Positions 26,646 through 35,506 of a stretch of 52,461 bases of DNA are shown piece after piece. A model generated the notes under the pieces. The model was not told where the DNA came from, made no database searches, and was given only the letters and a program-made list of their open reading frames with translations. Within the stretch, counting starts at the first letter, position 1; the number at the start of each line of letters is the position of its first letter. The DNA is from Cyclobacteriaceae bacterium (GTDB lineage Bacteria > Bacteroidota > Bacteroidia > Cytophagales > Cyclobacteriaceae): the NCBI GenBank assembly GCA_947458585.1, contig CANGYY010000018.1, forward strand, positions 1 through 52,461, in the 5' to 3' direction. Both the position numbers and the translations under genes were made by a program.

Positions 26646-26686
26646 TCAAAAAAAGGAGGAGAGTACCTAAATGCTACCCTCCTCCT
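26646..26686 (-). terminator. Terminator after the secreted amidohydrolase
   Basis: AGGAGGAG (26654-26661) pairs with CTCCTCCT (26679-26686); on the minus strand a seven-T run follows. It begins 18 bases past the stop at 26705. Confidence 0.8.
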
Positions 26687-26704
26687 ACTTTAAATTACTT
26701 AAAC

Positions 26705-28294
26705 TCACCAATCTAGGCCTGGCTGTGTAATGCGTGCATTTTCTCTAGCCTTGTGCTGGTCTACGATTGTGCGGACATCCTGAAGGAGCTTCTTCGCATC
26801 GTATACGATCCCGTCTTTCACGGTGTATTTTACACCACCTACTCGAACAGGCTCATTGGAATCGTTTACACGAACGGCTCCAGTACCGTAAAGCACCTTC
26901 AAATTCTGAAGGGGATTTTCTTCTAGGATGACAAAGTCAGCCAATTTTCCTACCTCCACAGTACCCAAGTCCTTATCCAAGCCCAAAGCTTCCGCACCAT
27001 GCATGGTTGCAGCACGAATGACTTCTAGAGGATGGAACCCTGCCTCACGTAACATTTCCAGTTCACGGATGTATGCAAATCCATACAACTGGTAAATAAA
27101 TCCAGAATCAGATCCTGCAGTTACTCTACCTCCACGATTCTTGTACTCATTGACAAAGGTCATCCAAAGACGGTAATTGTCTTTCCACAATACTTCCTCT
27201 TCCGTCGTCCAATCAAACCAATAGGAGCCATGAGACTGTCTATTCGGCGCATAAAATCTCCAGAGTGAAGGAAGCGTGTAAGTGCTGTGCCATTCTTGTG
27301 TACGTGCACGCATCAAGTCACGGTTGGCCTCGTAAATATTGAGCGTAGGATCAAGAGTGAAGTCCAAAGCGACCAACTCATCCATCACCTTATTCCAGTG
27401 CTCTGAAAAAGGAGGTGCAGCTTGCTGCCATAACTTACCAGCCTCCGCAAAACGATGCTGCTCGTTTTGGTAATTGTAATCCAATCGGAAATTTTGAATC
27501 GTACGATCCGTAAATAAGGCTTCTGGAAGCCCATACCAGTGCTCCATGGAAGTAAGTCCAGCACGGGCAGAATGGAGTACATTCCATCTCGCCACATCCA
27601 ATTGCTGGTGGTGCATGGCAGAACGCAAGCCTATCCGCTTGTTTTCGGAGATGGCGGCTTCCATTACCTCTGGCTTAGCGCCAAAAAACTTGATTCCATC
27701 GGCACCTTTGGCTTTGTTTTCATTCACCCATGCTTTGGCTTGTTCGGCAGTCGTAATCGGTGCTTTAGCCCCCATTCCAAAGGCGGTATAAGCCAAAATT
27801 CGAGGTGCGGTAATCTCATTTGTTGCAGACTTACGCTTGTGCTCTAGGACCCAAGGAAGGCCGTTGCCAGCAGATGGATCTCTGACCGTAGTAATGCCAT
27901 GTGCCATCCATAATTTAAATACATATTCGGCAGGGGTACCCTGTCCGTTTCCACCGATATGGCCGTGCATGTCAATCAAACCTGGCAACAAGTAATGTCC
28001 AGTGAGGTCCATGACCTTGGTTTTATCATCGGCTTTAGGGCGACGGTTTTCGTTGATCGGCACACCTGGGTAGCCTACTGCTTGAATCTGCGTAATGCGA
28101 TTTTTCTCAACCACAATGTCTACAGGCCCCAAAGGCGGCGCCCCGGTACCATCGATAAGCGTGACACCACGAATGATCAATTTCTCGTAAGGCCCATCCC
28201 CTTCTGCTCTTGCAGGGGAAGGCATAATCTGGGCTAGCGACCAAGTGGCAGTGGCAACAAGTGCAAGACCGAGTACAATGATTTTTTTCAACAT
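26705..28294 (-). CDS. Secreted amidohydrolase-superfamily protein
   Basis: A 529-residue imidazolonepropionase-like metal-dependent hydrolase with a signal peptide (MLKKIIVLGLALVATATWSLAQ). Metal-site motifs: LPGLIDMHGHIGG (HxH), GIKFFGAKP near the bridging residue position, SMEHWY, and GSDSGF (Asp). The C-terminal LGLDKDLGTVEVGKLADFV is the usual composite-domain closure. Exported members hydrolyse cyclic amides or peptides; the substrate is unknown. It is transcribed from the 344-bp gap downstream of fabI. Confidence 0.85.
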   Translation of the reverse strand: MLKKIIVLGLALVATATWSLAQIMPSPARAEGDGPYEKLIIRGVTLIDGTGAPPLGPVDIVVEKNRITQIQAVGYPGVPINENRRPKADDKTKVMDLTGHYLLPGLIDMHGHIGGNGQGTPAEYVFKLWMAHGITTVRDPSAGNGLPWVLEHKRKSATNEITAPRILAYTAFGMGAKAPITTAEQAKAWVNENKAKGADGIKFFGAKPEVMEAAISENKRIGLRSAMHHQQLDVARWNVLHSARAGLTSMEHWYGLPEALFTDRTIQNFRLDYNYQNEQHRFAEAGKLWQQAAPPFSEHWNKVMDELVALDFTLDPTLNIYEANRDLMRARTQEWHSTYTLPSLWRFYAPNRQSHGSYWFDWTTEEEVLWKDNYRLWMTFVNEYKNRGGRVTAGSDSGFIYQLYGFAYIRELEMLREAGFHPLEVIRAATMHGAEALGLDKDLGTVEVGKLADFVILEENPLQNLKVLYGTGAVRVNDSNEPVRVGGVKYTVKDGIVYDAKKLLQDVRTIVDQHKARENARITQPGLDW

Positions 28295-28491
28295 AGGAGA
28301 TTGGGGTTCATGAAGGGTATAAGATAGGGGAAATCTAGAAATGAAAAAATATTTTTATGATTAACTCAAATCGTCGACAGACGATGGTCCACAGTCGACT
28401 GCCCACCATCTTGAACTTCAACCTTTATTTTCTTCGGATAGTGGTGAAGAAGTGAAGATTGATGAATCCAATTTATAAGAAGGGACAACAA

Positions 28492-28517
28492 AAAGCCCCG
28501 TACGGACGGGGCTTTTA
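28492..28517. terminator. Bidirectional-looking terminator downstream of fabI
   Basis: AAAAGCCCCGT - ACGG - ACGGGGCTTTT. GC-rich stem with A-run and T-run on both flanks; on the minus strand it would end the fabI transcript about 120 bases past its stop. Confidence 0.85.
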
Positions 28518-28600
28518 ATTTGTTAAACGGATTGAATCCATTGACTTAGCAAAAAATTATCCAATCGATTAGCAGTACGATATATAAATACCTCCTCTGC

Positions 28601-28634
28601 TGTTGACAGTGGACTGTCAACCGTCGACTATCGG
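28601..28634. repeat. Short palindromic repeat next to the fabI stop
   Basis: Contains the 18-base inverted repeat TTGACAGT-GG-ACTGTCAA (28603-28620), then CCGTCGACTATCGG. The related motif cluster at 28372-28410 is oriented oppositely. It may be a REP-like intergenic element; copy number elsewhere is unknown. Confidence 0.45.
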
Positions 28635-28638
28635 CACT

Positions 28639-29454
28639 TTACAGATCTTTGAATTTATCCATGATTTCCTCGGAAATCCCGGTGAAGGAATAGCCGCCAT
28701 CGTGGAAAAGATTTTGCATGGTCACCATGCGGGTCAAGTCTGAGAACATAGTCACAATGTAGTCTGCACAAGCATCCGCAGAGGCATTGCCCAGTGGAGA
28801 AAGTGCTTCCGCAAAATTGTAAAACGAATCAAAGCCTCCGATGCCGGTTCCAGCAGTGGTTTTGGTTGGAGACTGAGAGATGGTATTCACACGCACCTTT
28901 TTCAATTTACCATAACGGTAACCATAGCCTCTAGCGATACTTTCCAACAAGGCTTTGGCATCTGCCATATCGGTGTAGAAAGGGAAAATACGCTGTGCAG
29001 CAATATAGGATAAGCCAACAATGGAACCCCATTCTTTCATGACGTCCATTTTTTCAGCTACCTGCATCATCTTATGGAATGAAATGGCCGATACATCGTA
29101 GGATTTCATTGCCCAATCGTAGTTGAGGTCCCCGTAAGCCTTTCCTTTACGGATGTTGGGAGACATCCCAATCGAGTGAAGCAAAAAGTCAAAATCAGCA
29201 CCTAAAAATTCTTTTGCCTCGGCATATAACTTTTCAATATCCTCAATCACGGTGGCATCCGCCCCGATGACGATCGTATTACATTCCTCAGCAAGTTCTT
29301 TGATGGCTCCCATACGCATGGCAATGGGTGCATTGGTCAAAACAAATCTTCCGCCTTGTTCCTTTACTTTTAGCGCGGTTTTCCAGGCGATGGAATTTTC
29401 ATCGAGCGCTCCAGTAATGATTCCTACTTTTCCTTTTAGCAAATTTTGTGACAT
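28639..29454 (-). CDS. fabI: Enoyl-[acyl-carrier-protein] reductase (NADH)
   Basis: A 271-residue FabI-type short-chain dehydrogenase for the last step of fatty-acid elongation. N-terminal cofactor segment LKGKVGIITGALDENSIAW matches the FabI SIA motif. The catalytic Tyr/Lys pair is in FYTDMADAKALLESIA (Tyr and Lys seven residues apart), and RVNTISQSPTKTTAG follows as in FabI. Cytoplasmic. Stand-alone minus-strand gene 60 bp downstream of recN. Confidence 0.95.
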   Translation of the reverse strand: MSQNLLKGKVGIITGALDENSIAWKTALKVKEQGGRFVLTNAPIAMRMGAIKELAEECNTIVIGADATVIEDIEKLYAEAKEFLGADFDFLLHSIGMSPNIRKGKAYGDLNYDWAMKSYDVSAISFHKMMQVAEKMDVMKEWGSIVGLSYIAAQRIFPFYTDMADAKALLESIARGYGYRYGKLKKVRVNTISQSPTKTTAGTGIGGFDSFYNFAEALSPLGNASADACADYIVTMFSDLTRMVTMQNLFHDGGYSFTGISEEIMDKFKDL

Positions 29455-29514
29455 AGCGATGGGGTTGAATTCAATAGCTTCCGTAAAACTACATAAAATT
29501 TAGGAGTTAGCCCC

Positions 29515-31167
29515 TCAATTCATCAAGAGCTCTTTGGCGCTGGCCTGAGCGGCAACTGAGGGATTGGATCCAGCAATCATTTTGGCCAACTCGTGCACGC
29601 GTTCCTCGGGGCTCAATTGCTTCACCATGGAAATGGTTTTTGCTGCACTATGGTCCTTGTATACAAAGAAATGTACCGCTCCTTTTGCTGCCACCTGTGG
29701 CAGGTGTGTGATGCAAATGACTTGGTGATTTTTAGCGATTTCCTGCATCATACGTACCATCTGCAGGGCCACCTCTCCAGAAATACCGGAGTCAATCTCA
29801 TCGAAAATAAGGGTGGGTAAGGCCATTTTATCGGCCATTAGGTATTTAATCGCAAAGAGCAAACGGGAAAACTCCCCGCCTGAAGCCACTTTTTTGAGCG
29901 GCTGCAAGGGCATCCCCTTGTTAGCAGAGAAAAGAAGTTCCAATCGATCAAGCCCGTTTGCATTAGGATCAACCGCTTGCCTTTCGAATTGAACGCGGGC
30001 ATTCTCCATTCCCAAATCCTGCAATAAGGCTTCCAAGGCCTTTTCAAAAGAAGGGAAACAAGCACTTCGCTTTTGACTGAGAACCTCAGCTGCTGCGAGC
30101 ATGGCTTTTTCGTTGAGGAGGCATAGTTGATGTGCCTCTGCCAACTGATCATCCACCTGCTGCACTTGAAATACTTTATCTGCCAACTGGCTCTCCAGTA
30201 TCAGGAGCTCTTCTACAGTCTGGAGTCCATGCTTCTTCTGCAAGAGGTAGATTTTGCTCAGGCGCTCACGGGTCCGCTCCAATTTCTCCGCATCCACTTC
30301 GACACGGCTGTCCTCATCGGCCAAGGATTCGGCCAAATCCTTCAATTCAATCCATGCTTCTTGAAAGCGGGCTCGATAGGTCCCTAAGGCCTGCGCCAAT
30401 CGTTCGAGCCCCTGTAAATTGGATTGGATTTGCCCCATACCCTGTAGCACGCCAAACTGTTCCTCATGAAAAAGCGAAAGAATCTCATTGATCTTTAACT
30501 TAATGTCTTCCGCATTTTCCAAAATTTCCTGGCTAGACTCCAACTCCTCTTGTTCTCCTGCAACTAGAGCCAAACTACTCAGTTCCTCCAATTGAAACTG
30601 GTTGAAGTCGTATTCTTTTTTGAGCGCTTCTGCTTTCCGGGTAAGTTCGCCCAAGGCTTTTTTGGATTTTTTAAATTCCGTGTAAGCTTGTTGAAAAATA
30701 GTACGTTCAGCACTTGTCCGAGCATAGGCATCCACCAATCCCAATTGATACTCCCCATCCCCCAAAAGCAAAGTGTCATGCTGTGAATGCACATCCATTA
30801 ACTTTTCACCCAAAATTTTTAGGGGTTCGAGCAAAACAGGAGTATCGTTGACAAAAGATCGAGACTTGCCATTTGTACTGATTTCCCGTCGGATGATGCA
30901 GGAGTCCTCGTAATCCAATTCCAACTCTTCAAAATACTCCTGAAGCCCATAGGAACGAATATCAAATACCCCTTCGACTACACATTTCTTGTCCTCGTGA
31001 AGGAGCACCTTGGTATCGGCGCGATTGCCCAATAAAAGCCCTACTGCTCCAAGCATAATTGACTTTCCCGCACCTGTCTCCCCGGTAATCATGCTCAAGC
31101 CGCTGCTAGGCTGCATAGCCAGCTGATCGATTAAGGCATAATTGGAGATTTTAAGTGAGGTAAGCAT
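29515..31167 (-). CDS. recN: DNA repair protein RecN
   Basis: A 550-residue SMC-like ATPase. Walker A GETGAGKS is near residue 30, with MLTSLKISNYALID at the start, a central coiled coil (about 150-360), signature VASGGEFSRLLFAIK and Walker B PTLIFDEIDSGISG. It acts at DNA double-strand breaks. It is followed by fabI and preceded by the DUF4835 gene, a gene order common in this phylum. Confidence 0.96.
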   Translation of the reverse strand: MLTSLKISNYALIDQLAMQPSSGLSMITGETGAGKSIMLGAVGLLLGNRADTKVLLHEDKKCVVEGVFDIRSYGLQEYFEELELDYEDSCIIRREISTNGKSRSFVNDTPVLLEPLKILGEKLMDVHSQHDTLLLGDGEYQLGLVDAYARTSAERTIFQQAYTEFKKSKKALGELTRKAEALKKEYDFNQFQLEELSSLALVAGEQEELESSQEILENAEDIKLKINEILSLFHEEQFGVLQGMGQIQSNLQGLERLAQALGTYRARFQEAWIELKDLAESLADEDSRVEVDAEKLERTRERLSKIYLLQKKHGLQTVEELLILESQLADKVFQVQQVDDQLAEAHQLCLLNEKAMLAAAEVLSQKRSACFPSFEKALEALLQDLGMENARVQFERQAVDPNANGLDRLELLFSANKGMPLQPLKKVASGGEFSRLLFAIKYLMADKMALPTLIFDEIDSGISGEVALQMVRMMQEIAKNHQVICITHLPQVAAKGAVHFFVYKDHSAAKTISMVKQLSPEERVHELAKMIAGSNPSVAAQASAKELLMN

Positions 31168-31207
31168 GAATTAAAGCGGGCTTTCAAACAAAACTAAATG
31201 ATACTGC

Positions 31208-32113
31208 TCAGTTTTTGAGTAGCTCATTGTATTTTCTGGCGTTATTCGGGTCAATTTCAAGTAGCAAAGGCACTGCTTTTTCCCGAATCTCAAAAGGAGC
31301 ATTATTCAGGATCTGAGCGATTTCATCACTTTTTGCATCTACAAAACTGATGGTGAAAATCCCATTAGGTTGCTGCTTGTTGGCCTCAGCTACAAGTCGA
31401 ATAGCTTCCAAAATGGAGGAATAGGCCTCTTCAGGCGCCGTAGCTAGTTGATCTACCCCTTTTCTGTGATACAAATAAATCGCCTCTCGAATGGGAGCAT
31501 AGACGGTAGAAATGTAAATGTCATTAATTAGCCAGTAGCGACTTCTGCGGTCACTAGGGTTTTGCACCCAGCCTACACGACCCGACTGCTGCGCATTGTT
31601 GACTATATCGTTTGCTACCTCAAAATAAGGATTGCCTCCTTTGAGCGCGAAGGTATCGTAATCCATGCCAAGTGCAATGTTGGCATAGAAAGCAAGTAAG
31701 GAACTGATGTTATTTAAAAATGAAAAGCGATTGAACTCTAGCGGCTGAGATTCCTGGTACTCGAAGGTCCAATTTCGATCGATAAAGTTGAGTACCACTG
31801 ATTCGTAATTGGTGCCAAATACGGGTCGCACCACTTGTACTTGTACCGTAGCACTGTACACCCCTATTTGTGGCACTTCACTGATGGTGATCAATAAATT
31901 CCCTTTGATCCGCTCCTCCGGTCGGTATTCGTCTGAAGTCCAGGTTCGACCATTCAAAAACTGCTCAAAGCTAGTTTTCATTTGGTTAAACACTTCCGTA
32001 TTTTGAAATCTAGAGCGATCGCTATTGATAATGACTCGAAAATCAAGCTCTTGAGCCTGCCCTTCTACTAAAAATCCAATGAGTCCAATCAGGAAAAGTA
32101 TCCCCTTTTTCAT
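31208..32113 (-). CDS. DUF4835 (PorD-type) family protein, secreted
   Basis: 301 residues with signal peptide MKKGILFLIGLIGFLVEGQAQ. Recognisable by ELDFRVIINSDR near the mature start, the central LLAFYANIALGMDYDTFALKGG, and the context between coaBC and recN. Some databases link this family to type IX secretion (PorD); the biochemical role is not established. Periplasmic or outer-membrane-associated. The next gene upstream ends 22 bp away, so it is probably in the coaBC operon. Confidence 0.8.
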   Translation of the reverse strand: MKKGILFLIGLIGFLVEGQAQELDFRVIINSDRSRFQNTEVFNQMKTSFEQFLNGRTWTSDEYRPEERIKGNLLITISEVPQIGVYSATVQVQVVRPVFGTNYESVVLNFIDRNWTFEYQESQPLEFNRFSFLNNISSLLAFYANIALGMDYDTFALKGGNPYFEVANDIVNNAQQSGRVGWVQNPSDRRSRYWLINDIYISTVYAPIREAIYLYHRKGVDQLATAPEEAYSSILEAIRLVAEANKQQPNGIFTISFVDAKSDEIAQILNNAPFEIREKAVPLLLEIDPNNARKYNELLKN

Positions 32114-32135
32114 GTACTAAACTTACAAAAAATCT

Positions 32136-33344
32136 TTAGCTCCACGCAGCAGCTTTGTTGACTTCCTCCACAATTAAGCCAGCAATATCCAACTTAGGTA
32201 GAAGTGCTGTCTGAATACCTTCCCCATTTTTATGAAAAATCCGCACCTGATTGGTATCGTGCTTAAAGCCTACCCCTTCTTCCGTTGCAGAGTTCAAGAC
32301 AACCAGATCAAAGTTTTTGCGGATAAGTTTGGCTTTGGCATGCGCTTCTTCCTGCTCGGTTTCTAAAGCAAAGCCCACATGGATCTGGCCCTCCTTTTTC
32401 ATCTTTCCTAACTCATAAGCAATATCTACGTTAGGAACCAACCGAAGGGAAAGTTCTTCTCCATGCTTCTTTATTTTTTGGCTAGCTTGGTTTTCGGGTC
32501 TAAAATCAGCCACTGCAGCAGCAAATACGACGACATCCATTTGCCCATGCAAGGCCTGGGTTGCTTCAAACATTTCGCTTGCGGTAGTCACGCGCAGTAC
32601 CTGAAATCCAAGCCCTTCCAACTTCAGTGCTACTGGTCCAGCAACCACAAAAACTTCCGCTCCAGCTGCCTTAAATGCTTGCGCTAGAGCAAAGCCCATT
32701 TTCCCACTGGAATGGTTACTCAAAAAACGGACGGGGTCTAGCGCCTCTTGTGTAGGACCGAGCGTAATCAATACTTTTTTCCTACTAAAGTCCTTCTTAG
32801 CCCGAAAGAAATCAGTAACGCGCTCCAGGATATGTTCAGGCTCCATCATGCGGCCTTGTCCGGAAAGCCCACTGGCCAATTCTCCAGTTTCTGCATCCAA
32901 GACCAGGTTCCCAAAGGAGGCTACTTTCTCCAAGTTTGCTCGAACGGAGGGATGCTGGTACATATCCAAATCCATCGCCGGAGCAAGCATGACTGGACAA
33001 CGGCAAGAAAGGTAGGTGGCGGTAAGGAGATTGTCGCAAGCACCCTGCGCAAATTTGGACAGGGTATTGGCACTGAGCGGCGCCACTAAAAATAAATCCG
33101 CCCAAAGGCCTAGCTCCACATGATTGTGCCATTGACCGGAGCTTTTTTCAAAAAAATCAGAGAGTACTGCCCTTTTGGAAAGGGTAGCTAAGGTCAGGGG
33201 GGTAATAAAATCAAGAGCAGAGGTAGTCGCTACAAGCTGTACCTCTGCTCCAGATTTGATGAGTAAGCGGGTTAAAATCGCTGTTTTATAAGCTGCAATG
33301 CTGCCTGTAACACCGACTAAAATTCGCTTGCCTTCCAGGTTCAT
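32136..33344 (-). CDS. coaBC: Bifunctional phosphopantothenoylcysteine decarboxylase/ligase
   Basis: 402 residues for two steps of coenzyme A synthesis. CoaC domain (1-185): flavin site GVTGSIAAYKTA, His in QWHNHVELG, PAMDLDMY and SGQGRMMEPE. CoaB domain (about 190-402): ITLGPTQEALDPVRFLSN, SSGKMGFALA, VFAAAVADFRP. Cytoplasmic. Encoded 6 bp after the omega-like gene. Confidence 0.95.
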   Translation of the reverse strand: MNLEGKRILVGVTGSIAAYKTAILTRLLIKSGAEVQLVATTSALDFITPLTLATLSKRAVLSDFFEKSSGQWHNHVELGLWADLFLVAPLSANTLSKFAQGACDNLLTATYLSCRCPVMLAPAMDLDMYQHPSVRANLEKVASFGNLVLDAETGELASGLSGQGRMMEPEHILERVTDFFRAKKDFSRKKVLITLGPTQEALDPVRFLSNHSSGKMGFALAQAFKAAGAEVFVVAGPVALKLEGLGFQVLRVTTASEMFEATQALHGQMDVVVFAAAVADFRPENQASQKIKKHGEELSLRLVPNVDIAYELGKMKKEGQIHVGFALETEQEEAHAKAKLIRKNFDLVVLNSATEEGVGFKHDTNQVRIFHKNGEGIQTALLPKLDIAGLIVEEVNKAAAWS

Positions 33345-33350
33345 GGGAAA

Positions 33351-33665
33351 TTACTCCGCTCCTTCTTGAGAAGGATATCTATGGTGGATTTTCCCTTCCA
33401 TAAACTCTTCCATAGCCAAAGAAGTAGGCTTTGGCATTCTTTCGTAAAACTTGGAGATCTCAATTTGCTCCTTGTTTTCAAACACTTCTTCCAAGTTGTC
33501 AACGGTAGAAGCAAACTCAGAAAGCTTGTTGTTCAATTCTTCCTTCAAGGTGGAAGAAATTTGCTTTGCACGCTGACCAACGATGTGGATGGACTCGTAG
33601 ATATTCCCTGTTTTATCAGCGATTTTATCTAGGTCTCTGGTGATGATTGATGGATTAACAGCCAT
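33351..33665 (-). CDS. rpoZ: RNA polymerase omega-like subunit
   Basis: A 104-residue protein from ATG 33665 (MAVNPSIITRDLDKIADKTG). N-terminal half matches the Bacteroidota RpoZ/omega type: NIYESIHIVGQRAKQIS, the helix that contacts beta-prime. The acidic C-terminal half (ENKEQIEISKFYERMPKP) is lineage-specific. Its place between bamD and coaBC is the usual one. Upstream in-frame codons are not needed. Confidence 0.85.
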   Translation of the reverse strand: MAVNPSIITRDLDKIADKTGNIYESIHIVGQRAKQISSTLKEELNNKLSEFASTVDNLEEVFENKEQIEISKFYERMPKPTSLAMEEFMEGKIHHRYPSQEGAE

Positions 33666-33696
33666 ATGGTTTGTTTTTTTAATTGCTTGAATCAAA

Positions 33697-34578
33697 TTAA
33701 TTCGAGTTGGTGGTGACCACCGCCTCTTCCGCAGCTTTTTTGTCTGCGATTTCTTTTTTCAGTTTGGAATGCGCTTGCGCTTCTTCCTTTGTCTGCTCCT
33801 CAAATTTTTTCACCTCTGCCAAATAGCCACTTGCTGGATACTTGCGGTAAAAATTAGTTGCAAATTTCAAGGCATCATTCAAACGCTCTTCTTTTTTGTC
33901 AAAGGCACTGTTTTTGGCATAGGCATAGCCTACTTCTACTAAGCGGTAAGCCAACTCCTCGTTTCGTTTGCTTTCAGGATAATCTTTTGCAAAATTCTGA
34001 AAATTGATGATGCAGGCTCTGTAAAAGTCTCCAGGAAAAAGACCTTCCTTCAACCGGTAGTACATCTCTGCCTCACTGTATGCTTTTTCCTCAAATCTTG
34101 ACTCCAAATCCTTGAGCATATCCATGGCACGCTCGTAACTCGCCGAAGCTGGAAACTTGCCTACAAATTGCTGGATTGCCGACACCGCCTCACGGCTACT
34201 TTGCTGGTCTAGATTGTAATCTGGAGCATCTAAATAAAGTGAGTAGGCATGCATAAACAAGGCTTCTTCCGCAAGTGCACTCCGGTTGTAGGTCTTGAAG
34301 AAGGTATTGAAATAGCCCGCGGACTCAATGTAGCGCTTGGTCTTGAAGTGACAATTGGCATAGTTGTACTCTGCCATTTCTGCTTTTTCAGAACCCTTAA
34401 TTACAGGAAGTACCTTTTCATACAAGATAATCGCCTTGTTGTATTCCCCTTCTTGGTAGTACTTGTTGGCGCCATTGTATAGCTCTTCCCAGTTGGTACT
34501 CTTTTCCAACTTGGTAAAAGGCCCACAGGCTCCAAAGAGCACCAAGGAAAGCACAAACAAGATCGAATAGTTCCGCAT
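33697..34578 (-). CDS. bamD: Outer membrane assembly lipoprotein BamD
   Basis: A 293-residue lipoprotein: signal MRNYSILFVLSLVLFGAC with Cys18. TPR-like helices follow (NWEELYNGANKYYQEGEYNK, YEKVLPVIKGSEKAEMAEYN, YIESAGYFNTFFKTYNRS), typical of BamD, part of the beta-barrel assembly machine. The C-terminal tail is Lys/Glu-rich. First gene of the bamD-rpoZ-coaBC-DUF4835-recN series on the minus strand. Confidence 0.92.
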   Translation of the reverse strand: MRNYSILFVLSLVLFGACGPFTKLEKSTNWEELYNGANKYYQEGEYNKAIILYEKVLPVIKGSEKAEMAEYNYANCHFKTKRYIESAGYFNTFFKTYNRSALAEEALFMHAYSLYLDAPDYNLDQQSSREAVSAIQQFVGKFPASASYERAMDMLKDLESRFEEKAYSEAEMYYRLKEGLFPGDFYRACIINFQNFAKDYPESKRNEELAYRLVEVGYAYAKNSAFDKKEERLNDALKFATNFYRKYPASGYLAEVKKFEEQTKEEAQAHSKLKKEIADKKAAEEAVVTTNSN

Positions 34579-34649
34579 GATTAATTTAAGGACCGCAAAT
34601 ATAAGGGATAATTGTAAGATTTCAAATGAAATAGCCTAGAGGAGAACGC

Positions 34650-35363
34650 TTACTTTTTAACTTGTAATTTCTTAGTGACCACGTTCTTGTTGTCCACAAA
34701 CAAGGTATAGAAATACACTCCTGGCTGAAAGTCGCTCACGGGAATCACGAGACTATTTCGTGTAGGATCTAGGTCGTACTCCGCAATGGGATTACCGATG
34801 AAACTTGTTAGCGTGATTTTGGCTTTCGCTTTTGGATTTACCACGGTATAATCCAGTTGCGCTACCCGGTTGCTGGGATTGGGGTAAATGTCCCCAAGTT
34901 TGATGTCTTTGTGTGAAAAATCTGCGCTTGGCTCGCTGGCAACAGCGTACTTAGCTTCTACTACAAAAAACTCCCGTAAGGATTCACTGTTGACAAACAC
35001 CAGGTCGAAACTCCCAAGGGTCTCGGCAATACCCAACTCAAAATCTAAATACAAATCCGTATAAATCTCTCCAGGGGCGAGCTTTAGTACCACCTTTGCC
35101 AAGTCTTTTTTCGGATCAAAGCATTCATCCCCAAGACAAATCCGCATTTTTTGAGAGGAGCCGATACTTCCTTTGATGTTTCGAAGCAGGTAGGTTTTTG
35201 GCTGAGAAGATTCGTTATGTAGGAGGACTGTTTTTCGTTGGGAGGATCCGATTTTACCTGAAAAATCAACCCCATCACTCAATACGCGCACCTGCTGCGC
35301 ACCCGCCAAAATAGGCAGCGCTAAAAGAACTAGCAGGATTAAGGTGAGCAAACGGGCGTTCAT
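34650..35363 (-). CDS. Small secreted protein with T9SS type A sorting domain
   Basis: 237 residues. Signal peptide (MNARLLTLILLVLLALPILA, cleaved near GAQ); a beta-rich Ig/Hydin-like region (25-150) with a Cys pair in RICLGDECFDPKKD; then the C-terminal sorting domain starting YPNPSNRVAQLDY and ending GVYFYTLFVDNKNVVTKKLQ. The sorting domain directs export by the type IX system. No catalytic domain remains, so the protein may be structural or adhesive. It lies upstream of bamD. Confidence 0.82.
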   Translation of the reverse strand: MNARLLTLILLVLLALPILAGAQQVRVLSDGVDFSGKIGSSQRKTVLLHNESSQPKTYLLRNIKGSIGSSQKMRICLGDECFDPKKDLAKVVLKLAPGEIYTDLYLDFELGIAETLGSFDLVFVNSESLREFFVVEAKYAVASEPSADFSHKDIKLGDIYPNPSNRVAQLDYTVVNPKAKAKITLTSFIGNPIAEYDLDPTRNSLVIPVSDFQPGVYFYTLFVDNKNVVTKKLQVKK

Positions 35364-35462
35364 GTAAAATTCTAATTCAATAGGCAGGAAATAAGTATAC
35401 TAAATTCAAGTATCTCTACGTTAAATGTATTTAGAAAGATGCAATTTTTCCTGAAAACTCGG

Positions 35463-35477
35463 GTTAATTGTTGTTAA
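35463..35477 (-). promoter_or_regulatory. Two-half-site TTAAC repeat upstream of the T9SS cargo gene
   Basis: On the minus strand TTAAC-N5-TTAAC, with the same spacing and orientation as the repeats before the GLPGLI genes, lies 100 bp before the start at 35363. It could be a second target of the same regulator or chance. Confidence 0.3.
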
Positions 35478-35506
35478 GTTTCTAAAAATAACGCCTTTCG
35501 TATTCA

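Larger units (their letters stand above)
28295..28638. other. 344-bp gap with terminator and degenerate GTCGAC/GTGGAC repeats
   Basis: No ORF of note. It holds a terminator (28492-28517) and two clusters of related short motifs: 28372-28410 (GTCGAC, GGTCCAC, AGTCGACTG) and 28601-28634 (TTGACAGTGGACTGTCAA, CCGTCGACTA). The clusters read as rough inverted copies of one another. The amidohydrolase promoter must also lie here, towards 28295-28360. Confidence 0.55.
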
